Positions 42,792-50,785 of a stretch of 64,000 nt of DNA are shown one piece after another. The notes beneath the pieces are model-generated. The model was given only the letters and a program-made list of their open reading frames with translations. It had not been told where the DNA came from and did no database searches. The position numbers were made by a program, and so were the translations under genes. The stretch comes from JBGPGW01 sp046349515. GTDB lineage: Bacteria; Pseudomonadota; Alphaproteobacteria; CADEGL01. Within the stretch, counting starts at the first letter, position 1. Each line of letters begins with the position of its first letter. The DNA lies in the NCBI GenBank assembly GCA_046349515.1, contig JAXMCE010000012.1:43708-107707 (forward strand), in the 5' to 3' direction.

Positions 42792-45245
42792 GTGAAATCA
42801 CACGCGCGCGTTGTCGTGATCGGCGGCGGGGCCGTCGGCTGTTCCATCCTCTATCACCTGACAGCGGCCGGCTGGACCGATGCGGTGCTCCTCGAACGCG
42901 ACGAGCTGACTGCGGGTTCGACTTGGCACGCGGCGGGACTCCTGCCCCTCTTCAACATGTCCTATGCCACGGGGCAGATGCACTCCTACTCGATCGACCT
43001 CTACACGCGCCTCTCGAAGGAGTGGAATCGCGACGTCGGCTGGCGGGAGGTGGGGAACCTCCGCATGGCGCGCACGCGGGAGCGGATGGACGAGTTCTAC
43101 ACCTACGGCACGACGGCGGATGCCATCGGCGTGCCGCACGAATGGTGGAGCCCCAAGGACATCAAGGACCGGTTTCCGCTCGTCAATGTCGAAGGACTGG
43201 TGGGCGCGCTCTACCACCCGACCGACGGCTACATCAATCCGGCCGACATCACGATCCTCATGGCGGATGCCGCGCGCAAGAACGGGGCCGTCATCCATCG
43301 CCAGACCGATGCCCACGCCATCGAGCGCCTGCCGTCCGGCGAATGGCGCGTGAAGACGAAGGAGGGTGACATCACCTGCGAGGTCGTCGTCGCCGCGACC
43401 GGCAATCACGCGCAGAGGACCGCCGCGATGGTCGGGCTCTCCATCCCCGCGATCCCGGTCGAGCACCAATACATCGTGACCGACGAGATTCCGGAGATCG
43501 TCGAGTGGCGGAAGGCGGGGCACCGCGAGCATCCCATTCTGCGCGATGCCGATGCGCGCTGGTACATGCGGGAAGAGCGCGGCGGGCTCATCCTCGGGCC
43601 TTACGAGAACGGCGCGCCGGCCTGGGCCGTCCACGGCGTCCCTGAGAATTTCGGACGCGAGCTGCTGCCACCCGACCTCGACCGGCTCGAATGGCACATC
43701 CAGGAAGCCTTCCACCGCATGCCCTGCTTCGAGAAGGGCGGGGTCAAGACCGTCTACAACGGTCCCATCTGCTATACGCCCGACGGCAATCCGATCCTGG
43801 GGCCGGCGCCGGGCTTGAGGAATTTCTACTTCGCGGAAGGTTTCTCCTTCGGCATCACGGCTGCGGGCGGCGCGGGCAAGTACCTGACAGAGATCATCAC
43901 CGAGGGCGAGGCCGAGATCGACATGCTGGCCGTCGACCCGCGCCGCTTCGGCGCGCACACGACGCGCCCCTATGCGGTGAAGAAGAACGAGGAGGCCTAC
44001 GCGCACATCTTCGTTCCCCACTACCCCGACGAGGAACGGCCGGCGGCGCGGCCGCTTCGCACGGCGCCGGCTTACGATCGCTTGAAGGCGCGGGGTGCCG
44101 TCTTCGGCCAGCGCTTCGGCTGGGAGCGGCCGAATTTCTTCGGACCCAGGCCCACGGACGATCCCTCGTTCAAGGAGCAGTGGTCGTTCCGCCGCGGCAA
44201 TTGGTGGGCTTACGTGAAGGCCGAGGCCGAAGCGATCCGGCAGAACGTCGGGCTCATCGAGGCTTCGACCTTTGCGAAATACATGGCGTCGGGCCCCGGT
44301 GTCGACGACTGGCTCGACCACCTCATCGCCAACAAGCTGCCGCAGAAGGACGGGCGCATCCAGTTGACCCATGCCTGCACGGCGCGGGGTGGGGTGCGTT
44401 CGGAGTTCACCATCATGCGCGACGGGCCCGACGCTCTCTATCTCGTCGGCGCCGGGGCGATGGAAACCTACGACTGGGACTACCTGACGCGTACCGTGCC
44501 CAAGGACGGTTCGGTCAGGCTCGACCGGATCACGACGCAACAGGGCGTGCTGGTCGTCGCGGGGCCTCAATCACGCGAGGTGCTCTCGCCCCTCGTCGAC
44601 GGACTCGATCTTTCGAGCAAGGGGTTCCCCTGGCTCACGGGCCGGCATTGCACGGTCGGCATGGCGCCCGTGCGGCTCATGCGCGTCAACTATGTGGGCG
44701 AACTTGGCTGGGAGATTCATCACCCGATCGAGTACCAGAACTACCTCTTCGATATCTTGGAGGAGGCGGGCCGCCCCCACGGAATTGCGCATGTCGGCAT
44801 GCGCGCCATGAACTGGCTGCGTCTCGAGAAGACATACCGCGCTGTCGGCACCGAGATCTCGAAGGAAGTGACGGCCTTCGAGACCGGACTCGACCGCTTC
44901 ATCCGCCTCGACAAGAACACGGATTTCGTGGGACGCGCGGCGCTCGAGAAGCAGAAGGCGTCGGGAAAGCGCGGCTGGACGCTCGTGACGATCCTTATCG
45001 ACGGGCCCAAGGACGCCGATCCCTGGGGCGTCGAGTCGCTGTGGTCGGGCGACACGGTCGTCGGGCGCGCCACGGGCGGGGGCTATTCCGTCCATTTCAA
45101 GACGCAGATCGCGCTTGCCTATGTGAGGCCCGACTATGCCGAGATCGGGCGCGAACTCACCATCAAGATGCTCAACCGCCACTATCCTGCGCGAATCGTC
45201 GAGGAGAGTCCGTATGACCCGGAGAATGCGCGCCTTCGCGCCTGA
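42792..45245 (+). CDS. dimethylglycine/sarcosine dehydrogenase-like FAD protein
   Basis: An 817-residue two-domain oxidoreductase. The N-terminal DAO half (about 1-390) has the nucleotide motif VIGGGAVG (9-16) and TAGSTWHAAG, whose His46 matches the histidine that binds FAD covalently in dimethylglycine dehydrogenase. The C-terminal half (about 430-815) is a glycine-cleavage T-protein-like folate domain, which takes up the formaldehyde-level methyl group. The reaction expected is oxidative demethylation of dimethylglycine, sarcosine or a related N-methyl amine. The start is a GTG preceded by a G-rich ribosome site. Confidence 0.9.
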   Translation: MKSHARVVVIGGGAVGCSILYHLTAAGWTDAVLLERDELTAGSTWHAAGLLPLFNMSYATGQMHSYSIDLYTRLSKEWNRDVGWREVGNLRMARTRERMDEFYTYGTTADAIGVPHEWWSPKDIKDRFPLVNVEGLVGALYHPTDGYINPADITILMADAARKNGAVIHRQTDAHAIERLPSGEWRVKTKEGDITCEVVVAATGNHAQRTAAMVGLSIPAIPVEHQYIVTDEIPEIVEWRKAGHREHPILRDADARWYMREERGGLILGPYENGAPAWAVHGVPENFGRELLPPDLDRLEWHIQEAFHRMPCFEKGGVKTVYNGPICYTPDGNPILGPAPGLRNFYFAEGFSFGITAAGGAGKYLTEIITEGEAEIDMLAVDPRRFGAHTTRPYAVKKNEEAYAHIFVPHYPDEERPAARPLRTAPAYDRLKARGAVFGQRFGWERPNFFGPRPTDDPSFKEQWSFRRGNWWAYVKAEAEAIRQNVGLIEASTFAKYMASGPGVDDWLDHLIANKLPQKDGRIQLTHACTARGGVRSEFTIMRDGPDALYLVGAGAMETYDWDYLTRTVPKDGSVRLDRITTQQGVLVVAGPQSREVLSPLVDGLDLSSKGFPWLTGRHCTVGMAPVRLMRVNYVGELGWEIHHPIEYQNYLFDILEEAGRPHGIAHVGMRAMNWLRLEKTYRAVGTEISKEVTAFETGLDRFIRLDKNTDFVGRAALEKQKASGKRGWTLVTILIDGPKDADPWGVESLWSGDTVVGRATGGGYSVHFKTQIALAYVRPDYAEIGRELTIKMLNRHYPARIVEESPYDPENARLRA

Positions 45246-45257
45246 GCGGCGCGCGCC

Positions 45258-45653
45258 TCACCGCTCCGGAACCGCGACGATGGCCTCGATCTCGACGATG
45301 AGGTCAGGGTGCGCCAATCGCACATTGCCGAGGAGCGTGTCGGTCGGATAGGGCGGGCCGTCGAAGAATTCGTCGAACACCTCGTAGACCTTGTCGCCAT
45401 CGTTGATATTGCAGACGAAGATGCCGAAGCGCGCGATGTCGCGCATGGAGGCGCCGGCGGCCTCGCACAGCGCCTTGATGCGCGAGAGTGCCAACCGCGC
45501 CTGGCCCTTGACGTCGCCCTTGCAGCCGATCGTGCCATCGGGATTGCGCCCGGTCTGGCCAGAGATGAAGAGCAGATTGCCCACGCGCATGGCGTTCGAG
45601 AACTTGCCCTTGGGTTCGTTGATCTTGGGACTGATGACGCGTTCGACGGACAT
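45258..45653 (-). CDS. RidA family protein (copy 2), arginine-lacking type
   Basis: A 131-residue Rid-family protein (LFISGQTG strand, NDGDKVYEVFDEFF, EIEAIVAV end). At the place of the carboxylate-binding arginine of true RidA the sequence reads LAHPDLIVEIEA, with no Arg, so imine deamination by the RidA mechanism is unlikely; other Rid groups are known to hydrolyse carbamates or act in degradative pathways. A GGGAGAAG ribosome site supports the start. It is convergent with the dehydrogenase gene and divergent from an SDR gene. Confidence 0.87.
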   Translation of the reverse strand: MSVERVISPKINEPKGKFSNAMRVGNLLFISGQTGRNPDGTIGCKGDVKGQARLALSRIKALCEAAGASMRDIARFGIFVCNINDGDKVYEVFDEFFDGPPYPTDTLLGNVRLAHPDLIVEIEAIVAVPER

Positions 45654-45753
45654 CGGCTTCTCCCCTCCCGGCGGTTGACCGGGTCGATCATAGCGTCGAC
45701 AAGGGCCAACGCGATTGATGAAATGGCGGCCACCATCGGCAGGGGAGCAGGTC

Positions 45754-46542
45754 ATGGCAGGAGAAGGCAAGGTCGCGATCGTCACGGGCGCGGGCACGGG
45801 CATCGGGCGCGCCACATGCCTGAGGCTCGCCGAACGCGGCTGGCGCGTCGTCGTCAACTACAGCCGCAGCGAGGCGGAGGCGAACGACACGGCGGCCGAA
45901 TGCATGCGCCGTGGCGGCGAGGCCATGGCCTTCAAGGCCAATGTGGCTGAGGACAGCGACTGCCGCCGCTTGGCGGATGCCGCGCTCGAACGCTGGGGAG
46001 GGATCGACGGCCTCGTCAACAATGCCGGCATCACCAAAGTCGCCGCCGGTCACGACCTCGACGCACTCTCGGCGGAGGACTTTCACAACATCTACGCGAT
46101 CAATGTGGTCGGCGCCTATCAGATGACGCGGGCCGTGGCCCCGGCCATGAAGCGGGGCGGGAAGGGCTCCATCGTCAACGTCTCGTCCATCGTGGGCCTC
46201 GTCGGCGGAGGCAGCTCGACCGCCTATGCCGCATCGAAGGGCGCGCTCAACACGTTGACACTCGCCCTCGCGCGGGGTCTCGCACCCGAGATCCGAGTCA
46301 ACGCGCTCTGCCCGAGTTTCGTCGAGACGCGCTGGGTCACCGGCAAGATGAGCGCCGAGGCCTATGCCAGGGCCAAGTCAGCGGTCGAGGAGGTGGCGCC
46401 CTTGCGGCGCATCTGCATGCCGGAAGACGTGGCCGAATCGGCCGTGTGGTTCCTCGAAGGGGGCGAGCTCGTCACCGGCGAGGTTCTCATCATCGACGGC
46501 GGCATCCATCTGTTCAGCCTGGGCGCCGCCTACCGGCGATAG
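45754..46542 (+). CDS. SDR family oxidoreductase (copy 2)
   Basis: A 262-residue classical short-chain dehydrogenase. It has TGAGTGIG for the cofactor (about 11-18), VNNAG, a serine in VSSIVG, and the YAASK catalytic tyrosine-lysine. VNYSRS after the second strand, without an acidic residue, suggests NADP preference. The AGGGGAG ribosome site marks the ATG. It stands alone between two Rid genes on the opposite strand. Confidence 0.88.
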   Translation: MAGEGKVAIVTGAGTGIGRATCLRLAERGWRVVVNYSRSEAEANDTAAECMRRGGEAMAFKANVAEDSDCRRLADAALERWGGIDGLVNNAGITKVAAGHDLDALSAEDFHNIYAINVVGAYQMTRAVAPAMKRGGKGSIVNVSSIVGLVGGGSSTAYAASKGALNTLTLALARGLAPEIRVNALCPSFVETRWVTGKMSAEAYARAKSAVEEVAPLRRICMPEDVAESAVWFLEGGELVTGEVLIIDGGIHLFSLGAAYRR

Positions 46543-46551
46543 CGCTGCGGC

Positions 46552-47070
46552 CTAACGTCGTCGGCTTGCACGGCGGCGAGGGGCGCGGCCGCGCGTCGCA
46601 CGCGCGGGGCCGATCTCGAACACGCCCTCGATGTTCACTGTCATGTCGATCGGCAGAGAGACAAGCCCCAAAGCAAAGCGCGTGTGGCGGCCCTTCTCGC
46701 CGAACACCGAGACAATCAGGTCCGAGGCGCCGTTCATCACCTGGCTGTGCTTGTCGAAGCCGGGTGCCACCGCGATGAAACCGCCGAGGCGGATGCAGCG
46801 CCGCACCCGGTCGAGGTCGCCATGGCAGGCCTGTTTCAACTGGCCGAGGAGGTTGATCGCGACGAGGCGCGCGCAGGCCTGGCCTTCCTCGAGCGTATAT
46901 TCCGCACCGACGCGGCCCTGGTAGCGCGGCTTGCCGTCGACGAGCGGCGCCTGCACCGAGAAGACGAGGTTGCCGGAGCGGACGTGGCCGACGTAGTTGC
47001 CGAGGGCGGCCGTGGCTTCGGGCAAGGTGATGCCGAGCTCCTTCAATCGCTTGTCGATACGGCCGGCCAT
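46552..47070 (-). CDS. Rid family protein (copy 3) with Arg-rich tail
   Basis: A 172-residue Rid-fold protein, about 20 residues longer than the usual 150. The core shows LVFSVQAPLVDGKPRYQG, VLINLL-like helix segments and the end VNIEGVFEIG. As in copy 2, the RidA arginine is not at its usual site. After the core comes a strongly basic tail, ARATRGRAPRRRASRRR, which could bind nucleic acid or simply be translated linker. GGGGAGG gives the ribosome site. It is convergent with the SDR gene, nine bases away, and divergent from the small ABM-like gene. Confidence 0.8.
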   Translation of the reverse strand: MAGRIDKRLKELGITLPEATAALGNYVGHVRSGNLVFSVQAPLVDGKPRYQGRVGAEYTLEEGQACARLVAINLLGQLKQACHGDLDRVRRCIRLGGFIAVAPGFDKHSQVMNGASDLIVSVFGEKGRHTRFALGLVSLPIDMTVNIEGVFEIGPARATRGRAPRRRASRRR

Positions 47071-47201
47071 GCGATCCTCCCCTTTGGTTCGAGCATATCG
47101 GCGTGGGCGCGCGTGCGCCACGCCTTGGCCGTCTCTGTGCGTTTGTCCTAAGGTCACCCGCACGACCGGCCTTCCGCCGGCCGAACCAAGGGAGAGCCCG
47201 C

Positions 47202-47495
47202 ATGTTCGCACGCGTGATGAGCACCGACGTGAAGAAAGAGACCATCGACGAAGCCGCCGCCGAATGGCACACCCATATCGCGCCGTTCAAGAAGACGGGT
47301 TTGAAGAAGGCCTACATGCTGGTCGACCGGGCAACGGGCCGCTATCTCTCCATCACGCTGTGGGAAAGCGAAGAAGCGCAAAAAAAGAACGTCTCGAGCG
47401 CCGGTCAGACGCAGGGCCGGGAAGCCATGACCAAGAAGTACTTCACCGCCCCGCCGACCCCCTCCACCTTCGAAGTCGTCTCCATCGTCGAGTGA
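47202..47495 (+). CDS. small ABM/dimeric alpha-beta barrel-like protein
   Basis: A 97-residue protein whose strand-helix pattern (MFARVMSTDV..., GLKKAYMLVDRATGRYLSITLWESEEAQ) resembles antibiotic-biosynthesis-monooxygenase-like dimeric alpha-beta barrels. The WHTHIAPF region and an aromatic tail YFTAPPTPSTFEVVSIVE are all I can add. No catalytic residue can be named. AAGGGAG precedes the ATG. The enolase-superfamily gene starts five bases after its stop, so the two should be co-expressed. Confidence 0.75.
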   Translation: MFARVMSTDVKKETIDEAAAEWHTHIAPFKKTGLKKAYMLVDRATGRYLSITLWESEEAQKKNVSSAGQTQGREAMTKKYFTAPPTPSTFEVVSIVE

Positions 47496-47500
47496 CGGCC

Positions 47501-48652
47501 ATGGCCAAACGGCGGGACGGGGCGCGCGGCCCGCGCATCACCAGGGTCGAGACGATTCCGCTCGCTCTGCCGGTCAAGGTGGCGCTCGTCGAGAGCGGCG
47601 GCACCTTCAGCAAATTCGACCACGTGCTGGTGAAGCTGCACACGAGCGACGGCTTGGTCGGCCTCGGCGAGGTCGAGGCCTATCCGAGCTTCGAGCGCCT
47701 CGGGGTCGAGCCGCAGGAGGGCATCGTCGCGGTGATTCGCGACCATTTGGCCGCCTGCGTCGTGGGAGCGAGCCCTTTCGAGGTGACGGCCATCTGGCAG
47801 CGCATGGACAGGGCGGTCGAAGGCTATAACCGGGTCAAAGCCGGCATCGACATCGCACTCTACGACCTCATGGGGAAGAGCCTGGGCGTGCCCGTCTACG
47901 CGCTCCTCGGCGGGAGGATGCGGGATTCCTATGTGGTCGAAGGGGTCGGCTACGGCATTTCGATCGATGAGCCGAAGAAGGTCGCATCCGTCGCGCGCCG
48001 CGCCGCGGCCCATGGCTACCGGCAGCTCGAGCTCAAAGCCGGCGATCCCGATCCGGAGATGGATGTCGCGCGCTTACGGGAGGTGAGGAAAGCGATCGGT
48101 CCCAAGATTCCGATCAAGATCGACTTCAACGGCTTCCACGACACGAAAACCGCGATCCGCGTCATCCGCGCGATGGAGCCCTTGGGCGTGCAGTGGATCG
48201 AGCAGCCCGCGCGCTATTGGGACCTCGACAGCCTCGCGCGCATCCGAGCCGCGACGACGGTCAACATCGTGGTCGACGAAACCGTCGAGACGCCGCAGGA
48301 CATGATGAAGGTCGCGGCGCACGGCGCCGCCGATTCCGTCCACGTCAAGCCGACGATCAAGGGCGGCCTCACCATGGCGCGGAAGATCGCGGCCGTGGCG
48401 GAGGCGGCCGGCCTCGAGATCGTACCCGGCACCTCGGCCCCGACGGGCGTCGGCATGGCCGCCGCGCAAGCCTTCATCGCGTCCTCGCGGACGCTCTCGG
48501 GCGGCGCCCATGGCTCGCCCCTGGACGTGCTCGTTGCCGATGTCGTGCGCAATCCCATCCCGCCAGGCTCGACCGTGGTCAGGATCGGCGACGGGCCGGG
48601 CCTCGGCATCGAGCTCGACGAGAGAACCGTCCGCAAGTACCGCGTCGACTGA
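47501..48652 (+). CDS. enolase superfamily, mandelate racemase/muconate lactonising type
   Basis: A 383-residue enzyme with capping domain and TIM barrel. Metal ligands are Asp208 (IDFN), Glu234 (WIEQPA) and Asp259 (VVDET). Lys179 in LELKAG and Lys283 in HVKPTIKGG are placed like the two catalytic lysines of the muconate-lactonising/dipeptide-epimerase subgroup. It would abstract an alpha-proton of a carboxylate and then racemise, cycloisomerise or eliminate; the substrate is unknown. It is coupled to the ABM-like gene. Confidence 0.88.
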   Translation: MAKRRDGARGPRITRVETIPLALPVKVALVESGGTFSKFDHVLVKLHTSDGLVGLGEVEAYPSFERLGVEPQEGIVAVIRDHLAACVVGASPFEVTAIWQRMDRAVEGYNRVKAGIDIALYDLMGKSLGVPVYALLGGRMRDSYVVEGVGYGISIDEPKKVASVARRAAAHGYRQLELKAGDPDPEMDVARLREVRKAIGPKIPIKIDFNGFHDTKTAIRVIRAMEPLGVQWIEQPARYWDLDSLARIRAATTVNIVVDETVETPQDMMKVAAHGAADSVHVKPTIKGGLTMARKIAAVAEAAGLEIVPGTSAPTGVGMAAAQAFIASSRTLSGGAHGSPLDVLVADVVRNPIPPGSTVVRIGDGPGLGIELDERTVRKYRVD

Positions 48653-48679
48653 CGGCGGGTTCGATGTCGTGCGTTCGCG

Positions 48680-50173
48680 CTAGCGGCAGGCGCTGGTGGC
48701 GAAGTTGGCGTCGGCGACGGGTGCCGGCGCCTTCAGGTCCAACAGCAGCTTCTGGAAGCAGGGATGCTGTTTCAGGAGCAGCGCGCCCGCTTGATCGACA
48801 ATCTCCATGTTCTCGGCCGTGATCGTCCAGGACGTGGGAATGGCCTTGGCCTTGTCGCGGAGTGCGCGCTGCGCCGGATCGGTCGCGCGTAGCTGGTCGA
48901 AATCGACGAGCACGCTGTAGACCTTCATCCCGCCAAAGCGCGCATCGACCGGCGCGCTCTTGGCCGCCGTCTTGATCTCGTCGAGGATCGACTGCATCTC
49001 GGCATACATGTTGGCCGAGGTCGAATCGATGGGCACGGAGGTGACGGCGCTGATCTGCGCGAGCTCGCCCGGCCGGCCCGGATCGGTGTCGAGTGGGTTC
49101 GGCGGATCGGAACGCGCATTGACCGTGACCACGACAAGCTTGCGGATTTTGCCGCTGTTGATCGCGAAGAGAAGGCACCCCGTCCTCCAGCGCTCGGCTT
49201 TCGGGTCCTGGTCGCTGCAGTCCGTGAAATGAGGTGAGAGGATCGCGGCCTTGAGGGAGCGCAGGCCCAGATTGTCCGCGAGCCCGCCGTCGAGGAAGTG
49301 GAGGTAGCGGACGTCGCGGAAGGCGTTGGGCCCGCGCCGGAGGTCGTTGGCGTAGCGCGCGCGCTTGAACGCCTCGATGTCGAGATAGGGCTCCGATCGG
49401 CTCGAAAGGCTTCGCTCGATCCACTGGGGCATTTTCACGTCCCGGCATCGCTCGACCGAGTGGTTCTGGAAGTTCATCGGTGTCAGCGCGATGGGAAACG
49501 CCGCCGAGGACACGACGCCAACGGAAAGCAGCGTGCGGTCGAAATCGGAACAGATGTCGCTGAACCGGCTGGGCGTGAAGGCGAAAGTCTCGCCGGCCGC
49601 CATGTCGGTCGCGTTGAGGATCACGAGCGGCTTGTCGGGCTGGTTGATGGTGGCGAAGGTCCGCCCGTGGAAAAGCTGCTGGTCGAACATGTCGCGCAGC
49701 ACGTCGATGCGCGTATAGGGCTCGAAGGTGAAGCGCCACCAATTGGCCGGATTGATCGCCTCGAGCTCGAGGGCCTTCATGTTGTCGTGGTCGAGAAAGT
49801 CGGGCCTCAGCTGGTCGAGCTGGTCCGGGCCGAAGACACCGAAATAGGCGGCCGTGACGCTGCCGCCCGAAACGGAGGAGACGATCGCGACATCGTCGAC
49901 AAGGCGGCGCTGGCCGCCGCGCGCGGCGTAGGTGTAGGAACGCAGCTCTCTCAATATCGTGGCGCCGAGGGCCGTCGCGCGCGCCCCTCCGCCCGATAGG
50001 GCCACAAGGACGACCGGCCGATCGGGATCGCTCAAATCGATCGTGCGCCGGTCGGCATTGGCCTCGCCCGGATTGAGCGGCGGGTTCTCGAAAGGCGTGG
50101 CGCAGGCCGCGAGCAGCGAGATCAGGAGCAGGGGGGCCAATCGTTTCAGCACGGGAATGCCTCTCGACGTCAT
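48680..50173 (-). CDS. patatin-like phospholipase lipoprotein
   Basis: A 497-residue predicted lipoprotein with signal segment LLLISLLAAC (lipidation at Cys24) and a patatin catalytic domain (about 54-310). The oxyanion motif is SGGGAR (60-65), the nucleophile Ser102 lies in SSVSGGS, and the catalytic Asp295 is in FLDGG, so a Ser-Asp lipid acyl-hydrolase is expected at the membrane. A C-terminal region of about 190 residues lacks a recognised domain. Its start overlaps the stop of the upstream small gene by four bases (ATGA), indicating coupling. Confidence 0.88.
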   Translation of the reverse strand: MTSRGIPVLKRLAPLLLISLLAACATPFENPPLNPGEANADRRTIDLSDPDRPVVLVALSGGGARATALGATILRELRSYTYAARGGQRRLVDDVAIVSSVSGGSVTAAYFGVFGPDQLDQLRPDFLDHDNMKALELEAINPANWWRFTFEPYTRIDVLRDMFDQQLFHGRTFATINQPDKPLVILNATDMAAGETFAFTPSRFSDICSDFDRTLLSVGVVSSAAFPIALTPMNFQNHSVERCRDVKMPQWIERSLSSRSEPYLDIEAFKRARYANDLRRGPNAFRDVRYLHFLDGGLADNLGLRSLKAAILSPHFTDCSDQDPKAERWRTGCLLFAINSGKIRKLVVVTVNARSDPPNPLDTDPGRPGELAQISAVTSVPIDSTSANMYAEMQSILDEIKTAAKSAPVDARFGGMKVYSVLVDFDQLRATDPAQRALRDKAKAIPTSWTITAENMEIVDQAGALLLKQHPCFQKLLLDLKAPAPVADANFATSACR

Positions 50174-50421
50174 AGGGCCGGCGTCCGCGGCGTGGTCGTC
50201 GCACCTGCCGCCAGGCTGAACGTGACGATCATGGGGCTGGTCACGGTCGTGTTGTTGAGGACGATGTCCTGCGAGGCGGGCGTGCAATGGCCGCCCTGGA
50301 TCGTGATCGCGTAATCGCCCGTCTCCAGCATCAGGGTCGCATTGGTCGGTCCGATGGGGTCGCCGTCGGCCAAGACCGTGCGATCCTCGGGGAAAATGAC
50401 CTTGAGGAACTGGATGGCCAT
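50170..50421 (-). CDS. small PEGA-like beta-sandwich protein
   Basis: An 83-residue protein without a signal peptide whose pattern (VIFPEDRTVLADGDPIGPTNATLMLETGDYAITIQGGHCTPASQDI) resembles a single PEGA-type domain, where GDYAITI is the core strand. A single cysteine is present. It is translated from a start with AAGGGGAA upstream and overlaps the patatin gene by four bases, so the two proteins are likely made together and may interact. Function is unknown. Confidence 0.65.
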   Translation of the reverse strand: MAIQFLKVIFPEDRTVLADGDPIGPTNATLMLETGDYAITIQGGHCTPASQDIVLNNTTVTSPMIVTFSLAAGATTTPRTPAL

Positions 50422-50785
50422 GGGCGATTCCCCTTCTTCCGTTCCGTGACGCCAAGCGCAGGCCTCGAGCGTGCGCTGGCCGTGCGGCCTCGCGAACGCC
50501 CGGACGGGTTAGGCGCCTTGTGTGCGGGGCGATGGATGGTTCCTGGGGCACGCCACGCGTGCCGCCTCCGGAGCCAAGGCGAGTCGGTCCCCACCGATTC
50601 CCGCTGCCCGTCCCATCGCTGGGGCCATCCTCCAACCTTCGCGAGCGATTATCAACCGGAAGAGGCCCGCCCCGTGGCCATCGAACGGCATGGGGCGCGG
50701 CTCGGCGATGGGGTAAAGTCGGCCTTCGATTGAGAGGGGGCCAGGGGGACGTCGAGCGCCCGTTCGGTCCCGGAGAAGGAGTCCC
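50422..50785. other. divergent intergenic region
   Basis: A 364-base region between two divergent genes that I believe carries promoters in both directions. I see no gene with family resemblance. A perfect hairpin is present at 50,547-50,563, but no operator I recognise. Confidence 0.5.
50547..50563. other. perfect hairpin/inverted repeat in divergent region
   Basis: GGCACGC (50,547-50,553) and GCGTGCC (50,557-50,563) are perfect inverted repeats with a three-base CAC spacer. It could be an operator for a dimeric regulator or an mRNA leader hairpin of the AtuA-like gene. Confidence 0.35.

Noticed and set aside
45244..45266. GAGCGG/CCGCTC inverted repeat between convergent genes as a terminator
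   Set aside because: It overlaps both coding ends, has an 11-base loop and no U-run, so chance is likely in DNA this GC-rich.
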